Notes: a model not told the origin generated them from the letters alone. 64,000 nucleotides of DNA from Hydrogenophaga sp. (GCA_016741995.1 JACVCO010000016.1:35223-99222), one strand, 5' to 3'; shown: positions 54,099 through 63,877, numbered from the stretch's first letter. Numbers and translations: made by a program.

Positions 54099-54671
54099 TC
54101 AGCGCCGGCCCTTGAGCTTTTCCAGGGCGGCGAACGGGTGGGGCCGCTCGGGTACAGCGGGGCCGTCGTCGGGCGCCGCGCCCTGCAATGCGGCGGGCGG
54201 AGCGGGGCAGCGCTCGTGCATGGGCACCAGTGGCAGCGCCATGATGAGCTCGTCCTCGATCACGTCCGCCAGATCGGGGCGCGGCTCCAGAGCCAGCAGG
54301 TCCTCCTCGGAGTCGTCGTCCTGGGCCTCGGCGGTGACTTCATCGGCCACAAAACGGAACCAGCGATCGATCAGCAGCTCGGTTTCGACGGCGGCCAGAC
54401 AGCGCTGACAGGCCAGCGGCACCATGGCCCGCACCTGCAGATGCAGCCACGGCTGAGGCTCGGAACCCACAGGGCCGGGGCGCGATGCGCCCTGGGCAGA
54501 CCAGATCGCGCGCGCACCGGGCGCGATCGGGCCCGACAAATCCTGCGCCAGGCGCCCCAGTTCGGTGAGTGCCAACTCACCGGTCAATGTGGCACCGGCC
54601 TGGGCGAAGCGCAGCGCATCGAGGCGGCGGGGATTGAAAGGGCCTGTGGAGGGCTTCTGGGCGGAAGGCAT
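54099..54671 (-). CDS. yceD: YceD/DUF177 family protein
   Basis: 190 aa. The DUF177 core has the CxxC pair in PLACQRCLAAVETELLI (near 94-97), followed by an acidic stretch and LVEDELIMALPLVP-like ending (DVIEDELIMALPLVPMH). In other bacteria this protein, encoded before rpmF, affects 23S rRNA accumulation. It is divergent from maf with a 36-bp gap. Start at 54671. Confidence 0.92.
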   Translation of the reverse strand: MPSAQKPSTGPFNPRRLDALRFAQAGATLTGELALTELGRLAQDLSGPIAPGARAIWSAQGASRPGPVGSEPQPWLHLQVRAMVPLACQRCLAAVETELLIDRWFRFVADEVTAEAQDDDSEEDLLALEPRPDLADVIEDELIMALPLVPMHERCPAPPAALQGAAPDDGPAVPERPHPFAALEKLKGRR

Positions 54672-54707
54672 CCGGCGATTGTAGGGAGGGGTCTTCACAA
54701 TAGGGGC

Positions 54708-55307
54708 ATGCCGAACGCTTCCTCCTCTCCCCGCACCCTGGTGCTCGGATCGACCTCGCGCTACCGGCGCGAGCTGCTGCAGCGCCTGGGATTGCCCTTC
54801 GAGGTGCTCGCCCCCGGGGTCGACGAAACCCCACTGCCCAGCGAAACCCCGGTGTCCCTGGCCCGGCGCCTCGCGCTGGCCAAGGCGCACGCCGTGGCCC
54901 GGCAGCACCCCGCCGCCGTGGTGATCGGCAGCGACCAGGTGGCCGATCTGCACGGCGAGCCCCTGGGCAAGCCGGGTACGCACGAACGCGCCGTCGAGCA
55001 GTTGCGGCGCATGCGCGGGCAGTCGGTGGTGTTCCAGACGGCGTTGGCCGTGGTGTGTCTGGAGAGCGGCTTCGAAGCCACGGAGCTTGCGCCGGTCCAT
55101 GTGCAATTCCGGGACCTTGGCGACGACGAGATCGAACGCTACTTGCGCGCCGAGCAACCATACGACTGCGCAGGCAGCGCCAAAAGCGAGGGGCTGGGCA
55201 TTGCCCTGCTCGATCGCATCGACAGCGACGACCCGACCGCGCTGGTGGGCCTGCCCCTCATCCGCACATGCCGCCTGCTGCGCGCGGCCGGAGTCCAGGT
55301 CCCGTGA
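54708..55307 (+). CDS. Maf-like nucleotide pyrophosphatase, YceF type
   Basis: 199 aa. LVLGSTSRYRRELLQRLGL at the start and VVIGSDQVADLHGEPLGKPG near 71-90 are Maf motifs. The SDQV form (rather than ADT-V) is seen in YceF, which hydrolyses 7-methyl-GTP. YDCAGSAKSEGLGIALLDRI closes the active site. It overlaps the next gene by GTGA. Confidence 0.93.
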   Translation: MPNASSSPRTLVLGSTSRYRRELLQRLGLPFEVLAPGVDETPLPSETPVSLARRLALAKAHAVARQHPAAVVIGSDQVADLHGEPLGKPGTHERAVEQLRRMRGQSVVFQTALAVVCLESGFEATELAPVHVQFRDLGDDEIERYLRAEQPYDCAGSAKSEGLGIALLDRIDSDDPTALVGLPLIRTCRLLRAAGVQVP

Positions 55308-56077
55308 AGCCGGGCCGCCTGTACCTGGTGCCGACGCCGCTCGACTTCGGCGCCGAACCACAACCTCTGCCACAGGCGCTGCCGGGCGAAACCATCGCCA
55401 CGGCCGCCCGCCTGACCCACTGGATCGCCGAGAACGCCAAAAGCGCCCGCGCGTTCCTCAAAAGGGTCGACCACGTGAGCCCGCTGGCCGCCCCCCTGCA
55501 GGCACAACAGATCGCCGAATTGCCGCGCCAGGCGCACAAACAGGGAGATCACACGGCCGGCGCGCTCGACGACGCCGCCCGCGCGCTGCTCGCGCCCGCG
55601 CTGCAGGGCCACGACGTGGGTTTGCTGAGTGAAGCCGGCATGCCCGCCGTGGCCGACCCCGGCAGCAGCGTGGTGCGTGCCGCGCATGCCCTGGGCCTGG
55701 AGGTGATCGCGCTGATCGGGCCGGTCTCGCTCATGCTCGCCCTGGCCGCCAGCGGGCTGAACGGGCAGCACTTCGCCTTCGTGGGCTATGTCCCGCAGGA
55801 TGCGGCGGCGCGCGCCAAGCGCCTGCGCGAACTCGAGTCACAGGCAGCCCGGGGCGCACAAACGCAGATCCTGATCGAGACGCCCTACCGCAACGCGGCG
55901 CTGTTGCAGGCCTTGCTGGAACAACTGCAGCCAGCCACGCGCCTCGCCGTGGCGAGTGCGCTGGGCTTGCCCCAGCAGGCGGTGCGCAGCGCACCCGTGT
56001 CGCAGTGGCGCAAGCACGCCGAATGGCGCGATGCCCTGCCGCTGGCACAGCCAGCGGTGTTTCTGTTCGGGCCCTGA
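55304..56077 (+). CDS. SAM-dependent methyltransferase of the tetrapyrrole-methylase (RsmI-like) family
   Basis: 257 aa. It begins GRLYLVPTPLDFG. The core has VGLLSEAGMPAVADPGSSVVRAAHALGLEV and VISLIGPVSLML-like sequence (ALIGPVSLMLALAASGLNGQ), typical of RsmI-type rRNA methyltransferases. It differs from true RsmI by an extended N-terminal half (FLKRVDHVSPL), so it is a paralogue group of unknown substrate. Start GTG at 55304 overlaps the maf stop. Confidence 0.85.
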   Translation: MKPGRLYLVPTPLDFGAEPQPLPQALPGETIATAARLTHWIAENAKSARAFLKRVDHVSPLAAPLQAQQIAELPRQAHKQGDHTAGALDDAARALLAPALQGHDVGLLSEAGMPAVADPGSSVVRAAHALGLEVIALIGPVSLMLALAASGLNGQHFAFVGYVPQDAAARAKRLRELESQAARGAQTQILIETPYRNAALLQALLEQLQPATRLAVASALGLPQQAVRSAPVSQWRKHAEWRDALPLAQPAVFLFGP

Positions 56078-56098
56078 ACGACTGCAGTCGCGCGGGCC

Positions 56099-56983
56099 TC
56101 AGCCCATCACGCGCTGCAGGTGGGCGCGCACCGCGCCGCTCAATTCGGCGTTGGCCAAGGCAAGGTCGATCGTGGCCTCCAGGAAGCCTTCCTTGCTGCC
56201 GCAGTCGTAGCGCTTGCCGTCGTAACGAAACGCTTGCACACGCTCCTTGCCGATCAGCGCGGCGATGCCGTCGGTGAGCTGGATCTCGCCCCCGGCGCCA
56301 CGCGGCTGCTGCCGGATGCTTTCGAACACCGCGGGGGTGAGGATGTAGCGCCCCGCCACCGCCAGGGTCGATGGCGCCTTCTCGGGGGCGGGCTTCTCCA
56401 CCATGGCAAACACCTCGGCCAGCGCCGCACTCGCGCCATGCACATCCACCACGCCGTAGCGCCGGGTCTCGGCGCGCGGCACGTCCTGCACAGCGAGCAC
56501 GGTGCCCGGGCTCTGTTCATAGGCCTTGACCATCTGGGCCAGCACGGTGGGGCCGCCATGCATCTGTTCGCGCCCGATCATCAGGTCGTCGGCGAGCAGC
56601 ACGGCAAACGGCTCGTTGCCCACCATGCGCTCGGCGCACAGCACCGCATGGCCCAGGCCCAGGGCGCGCGGCTGGCGCACATAGAAGCAATCCATGTCGT
56701 CGGGCTTGATCGAAGTCACCAGCTCGAGCAACGCCCCTTTGCCCGCGGCTTCCAGCTCGGTTTCGAGTTCATAGGCGACATCGAAATGGTCCTCGATCGC
56801 CCGCTTGTTGCGACCGGTGACGAAGATCATTTCGCGGATGCCCGCCGCGTAGGCCTCCTCGACGGCGTACTGCATCAACGGCTTGTCCACCACCGGCAGC
56901 ATTTCCTTGGGGATGGCCTTGGTGGCGGGAAGAAAACGGGTGCCCAGGCCACCCACGGGGAAAACGGCTTTTCGGATCGTCAT
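56099..56983 (-). CDS. galU: UTP-glucose-1-phosphate uridylyltransferase
   Basis: 294 aa. It begins [20 protein letters not shown] with the nucleotide motif, then [21 protein letters not shown]. It makes UDP-glucose for envelope sugars. The ATG at 56983 is preferred to a TTG at 57022. It converges with the methyltransferase gene (21-bp gap) and is divergent from manC. Confidence 0.96.
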   Translation of the reverse strand: MTIRKAVFPVGGLGTRFLPATKAIPKEMLPVVDKPLMQYAVEEAYAAGIREMIFVTGRNKRAIEDHFDVAYELETELEAAGKGALLELVTSIKPDDMDCFYVRQPRALGLGHAVLCAERMVGNEPFAVLLADDLMIGREQMHGGPTVLAQMVKAYEQSPGTVLAVQDVPRAETRRYGVVDVHGASAALAEVFAMVEKPAPEKAPSTLAVAGRYILTPAVFESIRQQPRGAGGEIQLTDGIAALIGKERVQAFRYDGKRYDCGSKEGFLEATIDLALANAELSGAVRAHLQRVMG

Positions 56984-57105
56984 GGCTTGGAACAATTCAG
57001 TGTCTGGAGTCGAAGGAGCCAACCATAATACCGACAGCCTACGCGGCGGGCAGCGATCTCCAGGCGAGTCGTGCCGCCTTACACGAATGTTGTAACAACC
57101 GTCAC

Positions 57106-58530
57106 ATGAACATCACACCTGTCGTGCTGTGCGGCGGCTCGGGCACACGCCTGTGGCCCCTGTCGCGCCAGAGTCTTCCCAAGCAGTTCGTGCCCCTGGT
57201 GGGCGACAAGTCGCTGCTGCGACTGACGCTCGAACGCCTTGCCTGGTGCGGTGAGCCCGCCTTGTGCATCGCCGCCGAGGACCACCGTTTTCTGGTGGCG
57301 GACGAGATCGAGCGCGCCGGCCAGCGTGGCGCCGTGGTGCTCGAGCCCGCGGCGCGCAACACCGCCGCTGCCATGGCACTGGCCGTGCTGCATGCCCAGT
57401 CCGCGGGTGACGCGCTGTTGTTGTTCTGCCCCTCCGACCACCACATTCCCGACCCCGTGGCGTTCGGTGAAACGGTGCGCCAGGGTGCAGCGGCCGCCGA
57501 GGCCGGCGCCATCGTCACGTTCGGTGTGGTGCCCACCTTTCCCAGCAGCGCGTACGGCTACATCGAGCAGGGCGATGCGCGCCAGGACGGCAGCCGGCGC
57601 GTGGCCCGTTTCATCGAGAAACCCCAGCCCGCGGCCGCGGCGCAACTGTTGCTCAAGGGCGGGGTGCTCTGGAACGCCGGCATCTTCCTCGTCAAGGCCG
57701 CCACGTTGAAGACCGCACTGCAACGCCACGCACCCGATATCTGGGCGGCGTGCGAACAGGCCATGGCCAGCGCAACCACCGAAACCATCGGCCGCATCAC
57801 CCTCGTGCGCCCACAGGCCGCGGCCTTCCTGGCCTGCCGTTCGCAGAGCATCGACTACGCGGTGATGGAACCGCACGACGATGTGGCCGTGGTGCCCTTC
57901 CAGGGTCAGTGGAGCGACGTCGGCAGCTGGAATGCGGTGGCCGACCTCGCCCCCGCCGACGAGGCGGGCAACCGCGTGCGCGGGCAAGGCCATGCCCTGC
58001 AGGCACGCAACACCTTCATCCACGCGCCGCACCGCCCCGTGGTGGCGCTGGGCACGCAAGATCTGCTCATCGTCGACACGCCCGACGCGCTGCTGGTCGC
58101 CCAGCGCGACCACGCCGAGCAGGTGAAGGACGTGGTCGCCCACCTGTCGAACCAGGCCGTGCCGCAAGCGGCCGTGCACCGCCGCGTTGCGCGGCCCTGG
58201 GGCTGGTACGACAGCGTCGACATGGGCGAGCGCTTCCAGGTCAAACGCATCGGCGTCAAGCCCGGCGCTTCGCTGAGCCTGCAGAAGCACCACCACCGGG
58301 CCGAACACTGGATCGTGGTGAAAGGCACCGCCGAGGTCACGCGCGGGCCAGAGGTTTTCCTGCTCTCCGAGAACCAGTCCACCTACATCCCCATCGGCGA
58401 AGTGCACCGCCTGCACAACCCCGGCAAGATGGAACTCGAGATGATCGAGGTGCAATCGGGCGCCTACCTCGGAGAGGACGACATCGTCCGCCTCGAGGAC
58501 CGCTACGGCCGCGAGCCCAAGCCCGCATGA
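57106..58530 (+). CDS. manC: Mannose-1-phosphate guanylyltransferase / mannose-6-phosphate isomerase
   Basis: 474 aa, bifunctional type II. The N-terminal nucleotidyltransferase has [20 protein letters not shown] (residues 6-25) and FIEKPQP near 170. The C-terminal cupin isomerase has [13 protein letters not shown] and [15 protein letters not shown]. It supplies GDP-mannose for exopolysaccharide or LPS. A GTTGT-A-ACAAC palindrome (57089-57099) lies seven bases before the start. It overlaps galE by ATGA. Confidence 0.96.
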   Translation: MNITPVVLCGGSGTRLWPLSRQSLPKQFVPLVGDKSLLRLTLERLAWCGEPALCIAAEDHRFLVADEIERAGQRGAVVLEPAARNTAAAMALAVLHAQSAGDALLLFCPSDHHIPDPVAFGETVRQGAAAAEAGAIVTFGVVPTFPSSAYGYIEQGDARQDGSRRVARFIEKPQPAAAAQLLLKGGVLWNAGIFLVKAATLKTALQRHAPDIWAACEQAMASATTETIGRITLVRPQAAAFLACRSQSIDYAVMEPHDDVAVVPFQGQWSDVGSWNAVADLAPADEAGNRVRGQGHALQARNTFIHAPHRPVVALGTQDLLIVDTPDALLVAQRDHAEQVKDVVAHLSNQAVPQAAVHRRVARPWGWYDSVDMGERFQVKRIGVKPGASLSLQKHHHRAEHWIVVKGTAEVTRGPEVFLLSENQSTYIPIGEVHRLHNPGKMELEMIEVQSGAYLGEDDIVRLEDRYGREPKPA

Positions 58531-59567
58531 GCGCGGCCGCGAAGATCCTGCTCACCGGCGGAGCCGGCTACATCGGCAGCCACACCGCGGTGGCCTTGCT
58601 CGAAGCCGGCTTCGAGCCCGTCATCCTCGACAACTTCGCCAACAGCCACCCGGTGGTGATGGAGCGGCTGCAACACATCACCGGCCGGGCACTGGCCCTG
58701 GAGCGTGGCGACGTGCTCGACACGCCCTGGGTGACCGACGTGCTGAACCGCCACCTCCCCGTGGGCGTGGTGCACTTCGCGGGCGACAAGGCCGTGGGCG
58801 AGAGCGTGGCCGACCCGCTTAAGTACTACCGCAACAACCTGGGAAGCGCCACCAGCCTGCTGCAGGCCATGGGCGCTGCGGCCCAAGACGCTGGTGACGC
58901 CCCCACCCTGGTGTTCTCCAGCAGCGCCACCGTCTATGGCGATCCGGCCTCCGTGCCCATCACCGAAGACTTCCCGCGCAGCCACACCAACCCCTATGGC
59001 CACACCAAACTGGTCATCGAGGACATGCTCACCGCGCTGCGCACCGCGCAACCGCGCTGGCGCATCGGCACGCTGCGTTACTTCAATCCGGTGGGGGCGC
59101 ATCCCAGCGGCCTGATCGGCGAGGATCCGGCCGGCATTCCGAACAATCTCATGCCCTATGTGGCGCAAGTGGCCGTGGGTGTGCGCGAGCAGCTGGGCGT
59201 CTTTGGCGGCGACTACCCCACGCCCGACGGCACCGGCGTGCGCGACTTCATCCACGTGATGGACCTTGCGCGCGGCCACGTGGCCGCGCTGCAAGCCTTG
59301 CTGGGCAAGGGCGAAAGCTTCACCGTCAACCTGGGCACCGGCCGCGGCCACAGCGTGCTCGAGGTGGTGGCCGCGTTCGAGCGCGCCAGCGGCCGTCCCG
59401 TGCCCTATCGCATCGCGCCGCGGCGCGCGGGCGACGTGGCCCAGTGCTGGGCCGACGTCACGCTGTCACAACGCCTGCTGGGCTGGCAGGCCACGCACAC
59501 GCTGGACGACATGTGCGCCGATGCCTGGCGCTGGCAGAGCCAGAACCCGCGCGGCTACCGCAGCTGA
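58527..59567 (+). CDS. galE: UDP-glucose 4-epimerase
   Basis: 346 aa extended SDR. NAD motif TGGAGYIGSH starts at residue 10. SSSATVYGD and the Y-x3-K motif NPYGHTKLVIED give the catalytic Ser, Tyr and Lys. It interconverts UDP-glucose and UDP-galactose, using the product of GalU. Its last 13 bases overlap the convergent sppA gene. Confidence 0.96.
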   Translation: MSAAAKILLTGGAGYIGSHTAVALLEAGFEPVILDNFANSHPVVMERLQHITGRALALERGDVLDTPWVTDVLNRHLPVGVVHFAGDKAVGESVADPLKYYRNNLGSATSLLQAMGAAAQDAGDAPTLVFSSSATVYGDPASVPITEDFPRSHTNPYGHTKLVIEDMLTALRTAQPRWRIGTLRYFNPVGAHPSGLIGEDPAGIPNNLMPYVAQVAVGVREQLGVFGGDYPTPDGTGVRDFIHVMDLARGHVAALQALLGKGESFTVNLGTGRGHSVLEVVAAFERASGRPVPYRIAPRRAGDVAQCWADVTLSQRLLGWQATHTLDDMCADAWRWQSQNPRGYRS

Positions 59568-60529
59568 ATGCCGGCGCTTTGCGCCGCTTTGAACACCCCT
59601 TCGCCGATGCTGGCGCCGAAGCGCTTGGCCAGGCGCAAGCCCAGGTTCTCGCGCTGGGTGTAGTCCACGATCTCCTCGGCCTTGATCACCTCGCGCGCCA
59701 CGTGGTCGAGGTTGCCCAGGCCATCGGCCAGGCCGATGTTGATCGCCTGCTGGCCGCTCCAGACCAGGCCGCTGAAGGTGTCGCCGTTGTCCTTGAGGCG
59801 ATCGCCCCGGCCCTTCTTCACCACCGCGATGAACTGCTGGTGGATCTCGTTGAGCATGTTCTGCAGATAGGCCTTCTGCGCTTCGTCCTGCGGGCTGAAA
59901 GGGTCCAGCATCGCCTTGTTCTGGCCTGCGGTCATCAAGCGGCGCTCCACGCCCAGCTTGTCCATCAGGCCGGTGAAGCCGAAGCCGTCCATCAGCACGC
60001 CGATGCTGCCCACCAGGCTGGCCTTGTCGACGTAGATGTCGTCGGCCGCGGCGGCGATGTAGTAAGCCGCCGAGGCGCAGGTCTCCTCGACCACCGCGTA
60101 CACCTTCTTGTTGTGCAGCGCCTTCAGGCGGTGGATTTCGTCGTTGATGATGCCGGCCTGCACCGGGCTGCCACCCGGCGAGTTGATCAGCAGCACGATG
60201 GCCTGCGCGCCCTCGTCCTCGAAGGCCTGCTTGAGTGCGGGCACCACGTTCTCGGCGCTGGCCTCGGCACCCGAGGCGATCGTGCCCTCGACCTCGATCA
60301 CCGCGGTGTGTGGCGTCGACACCTGCGACGAGGCCATGCCCTCGGCCTTGAACACGAGCCAGACGATGGTGCCGATGACGATCAGCCACGCCAGGCGAAA
60401 GAACAGCTTCCAGCGGCGCGCGGCGCGCTGTTCGTTGAGCTGCGCGAACAGCAGCTTTTCGATCGCTTCACGCTCCCAGGGTGCCCCCGCGAGCCGCGGG
60501 CTGCCGGTGGCGTTGAAATCCTCGTTCAT
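59555..60529 (-). CDS. sppA: Signal peptide peptidase SppA, S49 family (short form)
   Basis: 324 aa. One membrane helix (about 44-66), then the S49 domain: LLINSPGGSPVQAGII, the nucleophile-Ser region EETCASAAYYIAAAADDIYVD (usual form ASGGYYIA, here ASAAYYIA), and SLVGSIGVLM. It degrades cleaved signal peptides in the membrane. It ends inside the galE 3' end. The Rieske gene lies 14 bp upstream. Confidence 0.92.
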   Translation of the reverse strand: MNEDFNATGSPRLAGAPWEREAIEKLLFAQLNEQRAARRWKLFFRLAWLIVIGTIVWLVFKAEGMASSQVSTPHTAVIEVEGTIASGAEASAENVVPALKQAFEDEGAQAIVLLINSPGGSPVQAGIINDEIHRLKALHNKKVYAVVEETCASAAYYIAAAADDIYVDKASLVGSIGVLMDGFGFTGLMDKLGVERRLMTAGQNKAMLDPFSPQDEAQKAYLQNMLNEIHQQFIAVVKKGRGDRLKDNGDTFSGLVWSGQQAINIGLADGLGNLDHVAREVIKAEEIVDYTQRENLGLRLAKRFGASIGEGVFKAAQSAGIQLR

Positions 60530-60543
60530 GGTGGTCTCGGTGG

Positions 60544-60921
60544 TCAGAATTCGACGGGCTTGAGATGGTACTGCGAGCGCCAGTGCACGACGCCGTCGTG
60601 CTCGACCAGCTCGATCTTGAACAGGCCGCCGCGGCACGGGCCGCCACGGCATTCGCCGGTGTCGGGCTCATAGACGGCGCCGTGCGTGGCGCACAGCAGC
60701 CAGCGCGCGCTGTCATCGAAGAAACGATCGGGCTGCCAGTCCATCTCCATCGCCACGTGCGCACAGCGGTTCAGGTAAGCATGCGCGCGGCCCTGGTAGC
60801 GAATGGCGAACGCCCGGCAGGTCTGGCCCGCGTAGTTCACGTCGAACGACACCGCCTGCCCGCCATCGACCAGATCGCGGCCGTTGCACAGCGGGTTCAG
60901 GTCGTCGCTCGCGGCGTTCAT
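60544..60921 (-). CDS. Rieske 2Fe-2S protein
   Basis: 125 aa. The cluster motif C-x-H ... C-x2-H is visible as CAHVAMEMDWQPD and LLCATHGAVYEPDTGECRGGPC. It is a stand-alone ferredoxin-like Rieske domain, probably an electron carrier. It lies between a phosphatase and sppA, in the same transcript. The partner enzyme is unknown. The start is the ATG at 60921; longer frames run into the phosphatase gene. Confidence 0.9.
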   Translation of the reverse strand: MNAASDDLNPLCNGRDLVDGGQAVSFDVNYAGQTCRAFAIRYQGRAHAYLNRCAHVAMEMDWQPDRFFDDSARWLLCATHGAVYEPDTGECRGGPCRGGLFKIELVEHDGVVHWRSQYHLKPVEF

Positions 60922-60926
60922 GGCGC

Positions 60927-61583
60927 TCAGGCGTTGTCGCGCAGCCAGTCGTGCAGCTCCCGCACCGAGTGCGCCACGTGCCGGGGGCCCAGCGCGTGGA
61001 AGCTGTCGGGCTCGTGCGCACCATAGCTCACCCCCACGCTGGCGCAACCCGCGTACGCCGCCATCTGCAGGTCGTGCGTGGTGTCGCCGACCATCAGCGT
61101 GCGCTCGGGCGTCGCGCCGAACTCCTGCATCAGCTGGTGCAGCATCGCGGGGTTGGGTTTGCCGGCGGTCTCGTCGGCGGTGCGCGAGCCATCGAACACG
61201 CCATGCAGTTCCACCGCACGCAGCGCCTCGTCGAGCCCGCGGCGGCTCTTGCCGGTGGCTACCGTCAGCCAGTGCTGGCGGCTTTTGAGCTCGGCCAGCA
61301 TGGGCAACACACCCTCGAACAGGCTGAGGTCGTTCTGGTGTGCGATGTAGTGGTGGCGGTAGCGCTCACCCAGGCGGGCGTAGAGCTTGGGCGGCACATC
61401 GGGAGCGGCATGGGCCAGGGCCTGCATCAGGCCCATGCCGATCACGTAACTGGCCTGCTCTCGCGTGGGCGGCTGGCCACCCACGTCGATCACCGCTTGC
61501 TGGATGCAGCGTGCGATGACGGCGGTGGAGTCGAAGAGCGTGCCATCCCAGTCGAAGGCAATGAGGTCGAATTGGCGGGGCAT
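60927..61583 (-). CDS. HAD-family phosphatase, phosphoglycolate phosphatase-like
   Basis: 218 aa. Motif I is FDWDGTLFDST (nucleophile Asp near residue 11), motif II VATGKSRRGL, and motif III GKPNPAML with MVGDTTHDLQMA. The cap domain fits subfamily IA. Likely a Gph-like cytoplasmic phosphatase; the substrate is not certain. It overlaps closely with the Rieske gene (5-bp gap). Confidence 0.9.
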   Translation of the reverse strand: MPRQFDLIAFDWDGTLFDSTAVIARCIQQAVIDVGGQPPTREQASYVIGMGLMQALAHAAPDVPPKLYARLGERYRHHYIAHQNDLSLFEGVLPMLAELKSRQHWLTVATGKSRRGLDEALRAVELHGVFDGSRTADETAGKPNPAMLHQLMQEFGATPERTLMVGDTTHDLQMAAYAGCASVGVSYGAHEPDSFHALGPRHVAHSVRELHDWLRDNA

Positions 61584-61607
61584 GGGGCGATGGTAAGAGC
61601 CCCCCGC

Positions 61608-62804
61608 TCAATCGGCTTTCGCACCCGACAGAAACCACTGGCCGATGAGCGCGCGCTCGGCTTCGGTGATGCCGGTGGCGTTGTTCATGGGCATCTGGCG
61701 CGTCACCACCGCCTGCTGGTAAACGGCCTGCGCATGGCGTTGCAGCTCGGCCGGCGTGTCCAGGCGCACGCCCTTGGACTGCAGGGCTTCGTTGTGGCAC
61801 ATCGCGCAGCGCTGGGCCATCACGGCCTGCACCTCCGCCACACCGACCGCGGCCGGCGCGGCCACCGGCGCCACGGGTGCGGGGCGCAGCCAGACGATCA
61901 GCCCCAGCAACACCACCACGCCCGCGGCCGCATAGGGCCACGGGTGCGGGTTGCGGCCCAGCTTGAAACCGTGGCGCAGCACGAAGAACTGCCGAATGGC
62001 AGCGCCCGCGGCCATCATGCCGATCAGCACCCAGCCGTTGTGCGGGTTCGCGTAGGTGAAGCTGTAGTGGTTGCTCAGCATGGCGAACAGCACCGGCAGC
62101 GTGAAGTAGGTGTTGTGCACGCTGCGCTGCTTGGCGCGCTGGCCGTGGACCGGGTCGACCGGTTGACCGGCCTTCAGCGCAGCCACCACCTTGCGCTGGC
62201 CCGGGATGATCCAGAAGAACACGTTGGCGCTCATGGCCGTGGCGATCATGGCGCCCACCAGCAGGAAGGCCGCGCGCCCCGCGAACAGCGAGGTGGCCAG
62301 CAACGAGGCCGCCACCACCAGCAGCGCCACCGCCGCACCCACCTTGGCGTCGCCGCTCTTCGTCTGCCCCAGCGTGCGGCAGATGGCGTCATAGGCCAGC
62401 CAGAACACCACCAGGAAACCCAACGCCGCGGCGATGGCCGCGGGCGGCGACCATGCGAACACCTGCGGATCGATCAGGTAGACCTTGGGGCTCCACAGGT
62501 AAGACATCAGGAACAGCGCGAAGCCCGAGAGCCAGGTGGAATAGCTCTCCCAGTAGAACCAATGCAGGTGCCCCGGCAGTTGCGGCGGCGAGACCGCGTA
62601 CTTCACCGGGTGGTAGAAGCCGCCGCCGTGCACCGCCCAGAGTTCACCCGTCGCACCATCGCGGCGCAGGCCTTCGTCCTCGGGGGGCGTGAGGCTGCTG
62701 TCGAGAAAGACGAAGTAGAAGGACGAGCCGATCCAGGCGATGGCGACGATGACGTGCAACCAGCGCAACAGCAGATTGGCCCAATCGAGCAAGTAGGTTT
62801 CCAT
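61608..62804 (-). CDS. puuD: Membrane-bound urate hydroxylase PuuD
   Basis: 398 aa. About eight membrane helices with the conserved FYHPVKYAVSPPQLPGHLHWFYWESYSTW region. The C-terminal cytochrome c domain has CAMCH (near 343) for heme. It oxidises urate to 5-hydroxyisourate, passing electrons to the respiratory chain. It lies downstream of xdhC, consistent with purine catabolism. Confidence 0.93.
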   Translation of the reverse strand: METYLLDWANLLLRWLHVIVAIAWIGSSFYFVFLDSSLTPPEDEGLRRDGATGELWAVHGGGFYHPVKYAVSPPQLPGHLHWFYWESYSTWLSGFALFLMSYLWSPKVYLIDPQVFAWSPPAAIAAALGFLVVFWLAYDAICRTLGQTKSGDAKVGAAVALLVVAASLLATSLFAGRAAFLLVGAMIATAMSANVFFWIIPGQRKVVAALKAGQPVDPVHGQRAKQRSVHNTYFTLPVLFAMLSNHYSFTYANPHNGWVLIGMMAAGAAIRQFFVLRHGFKLGRNPHPWPYAAAGVVVLLGLIVWLRPAPVAPVAAPAAVGVAEVQAVMAQRCAMCHNEALQSKGVRLDTPAELQRHAQAVYQQAVVTRQMPMNNATGITEAERALIGQWFLSGAKAD

Positions 62805-62953
62805 GGCACCTCGTTCAGGGGACGTGGGGTCCCGTTTTTCGACTCACCACCGCGGGCGCTCTGAGCCGACCGAGGGTCGCGATACACGGCGCACCCCCTT
62901 TGCAGGTTGGCACCGGCTCCGCTGCGACCACAGACCGGCCGAAGTGTATCGGC

Positions 62954-63796
62954 TCAAGCCCGCGCTGCGTGGCGGGATTCGTGCAGCAACAGTTGTGCCG
63001 CCACCGCAGCCGCGATCACCGCCGGCTCCTTGCCGGTGATACCGGGCAGCCCGATCGGGCAGGTGACGCGCGACAACAGCGCCTCGCCAAACCCGCGTTC
63101 GGCCAACCGGTGCTTGAACGTGGCCCACTTGGTGCGGCTGCCGATCAGGCCGACAAACCCCAGGTCGTCGGCCGCGCGCAAGCGCGCCAGGCAGGCGGCC
63201 ACGATGTCGAGGTCTTCGGCGTGCGAAAAGCTCATGACCAGCACGTGCGAGCCCGCCGCGAGGCCCGGCACCGCGCCCTCCACCGGCGCCGAATGCTCGG
63301 CCACCACACCGAAGGGCAGCGGGTCGGGGAACACCTCGTCACGGCTGTCGACCCAGGTGAGCGCAAACGGCAGCGGCGCGAGCGTGTGCACGATGGCCCG
63401 CCCCACATGCCCGCCCCCGAACAACGCCACCGGCCTGAGCCGCCCCGTCAGCCGCTGCCCGAGCGCCTCGACGCACGACGCGTCGACCGGTTCGTAAACC
63501 AATGTCACGGCACCTCCGCAACACTGGCCCAGCGACGGCCCGAGCGTGACCGACTGCACAACCGCTTCGACCGCGCGTCGCGCCAGCAACTCGCGGGCAC
63601 GGCGCATCGCGTCCCATTCGAGGTGTCCGCCCCCGATGGTGCCAACGACCCCCTGGTCGAACACCGCCATCCAGGTGTCCACCCCGCGCGGCACGGAGCC
63701 GCGAGCCTCGCGCACCGTGACCAGCACCGCCGGCGCCTCGCGCAACCTGCATAAAAAGGTATGCAGGTCGGCTGTGGAGTGTGGCGCCAAGGACAT
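62954..63796 (-). CDS. xdhC: Xanthine dehydrogenase accessory protein XdhC
   Basis: 280 aa. The N-terminal XdhC/CoxI domain (VREARGSVPRGVDTWMAVF, GTIGGGHLEWDAM, LGPSLGQCCGG) is followed by the Rossmann-type C-domain (ALFGGGHVGRAIVHTLAPL, FVGLIGSRTKWATFKHRLAERG). It binds molybdenum cofactor and inserts it into xanthine dehydrogenase. XdhA and XdhB are not in the window. Together with puuD it marks a purine degradation locus. Confidence 0.94.
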   Translation of the reverse strand: MSLAPHSTADLHTFLCRLREAPAVLVTVREARGSVPRGVDTWMAVFDQGVVGTIGGGHLEWDAMRRARELLARRAVEAVVQSVTLGPSLGQCCGGAVTLVYEPVDASCVEALGQRLTGRLRPVALFGGGHVGRAIVHTLAPLPFALTWVDSRDEVFPDPLPFGVVAEHSAPVEGAVPGLAAGSHVLVMSFSHAEDLDIVAACLARLRAADDLGFVGLIGSRTKWATFKHRLAERGFGEALLSRVTCPIGLPGITGKEPAVIAAAVAAQLLLHESRHAARA

Positions 63797-63861
63797 GGAA
63801 GCTGTATGGATCTGTAAGAAGGTTTCAGCGCCGTGAGTATCGGCCGAAGACCAGATGGCAC

Positions 63862-63877
63862 TGTGCGGTATCGCACA
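63862..63877. promoter_or_regulatory. Palindrome TGTGCG-N4-CGCACA, candidate operator
   Basis: Arms TGTGCG (63862-63867) and CGCACA (63872-63877) are perfect. It lies between xdhC and a rightward gene starting at 63934, as expected for a regulator of purine genes in both directions. A second inverted pair CATCGG / CCGATG (63885-63890 with 63904-63909) follows. Confidence 0.6.

Noticed and set aside
62818..62839. Hairpin GGGAC/GTCCC followed by GTTTTT upstream of puuD
   Set aside because: T-run faces rightward, but no rightward gene ends there; stem is only five base pairs.
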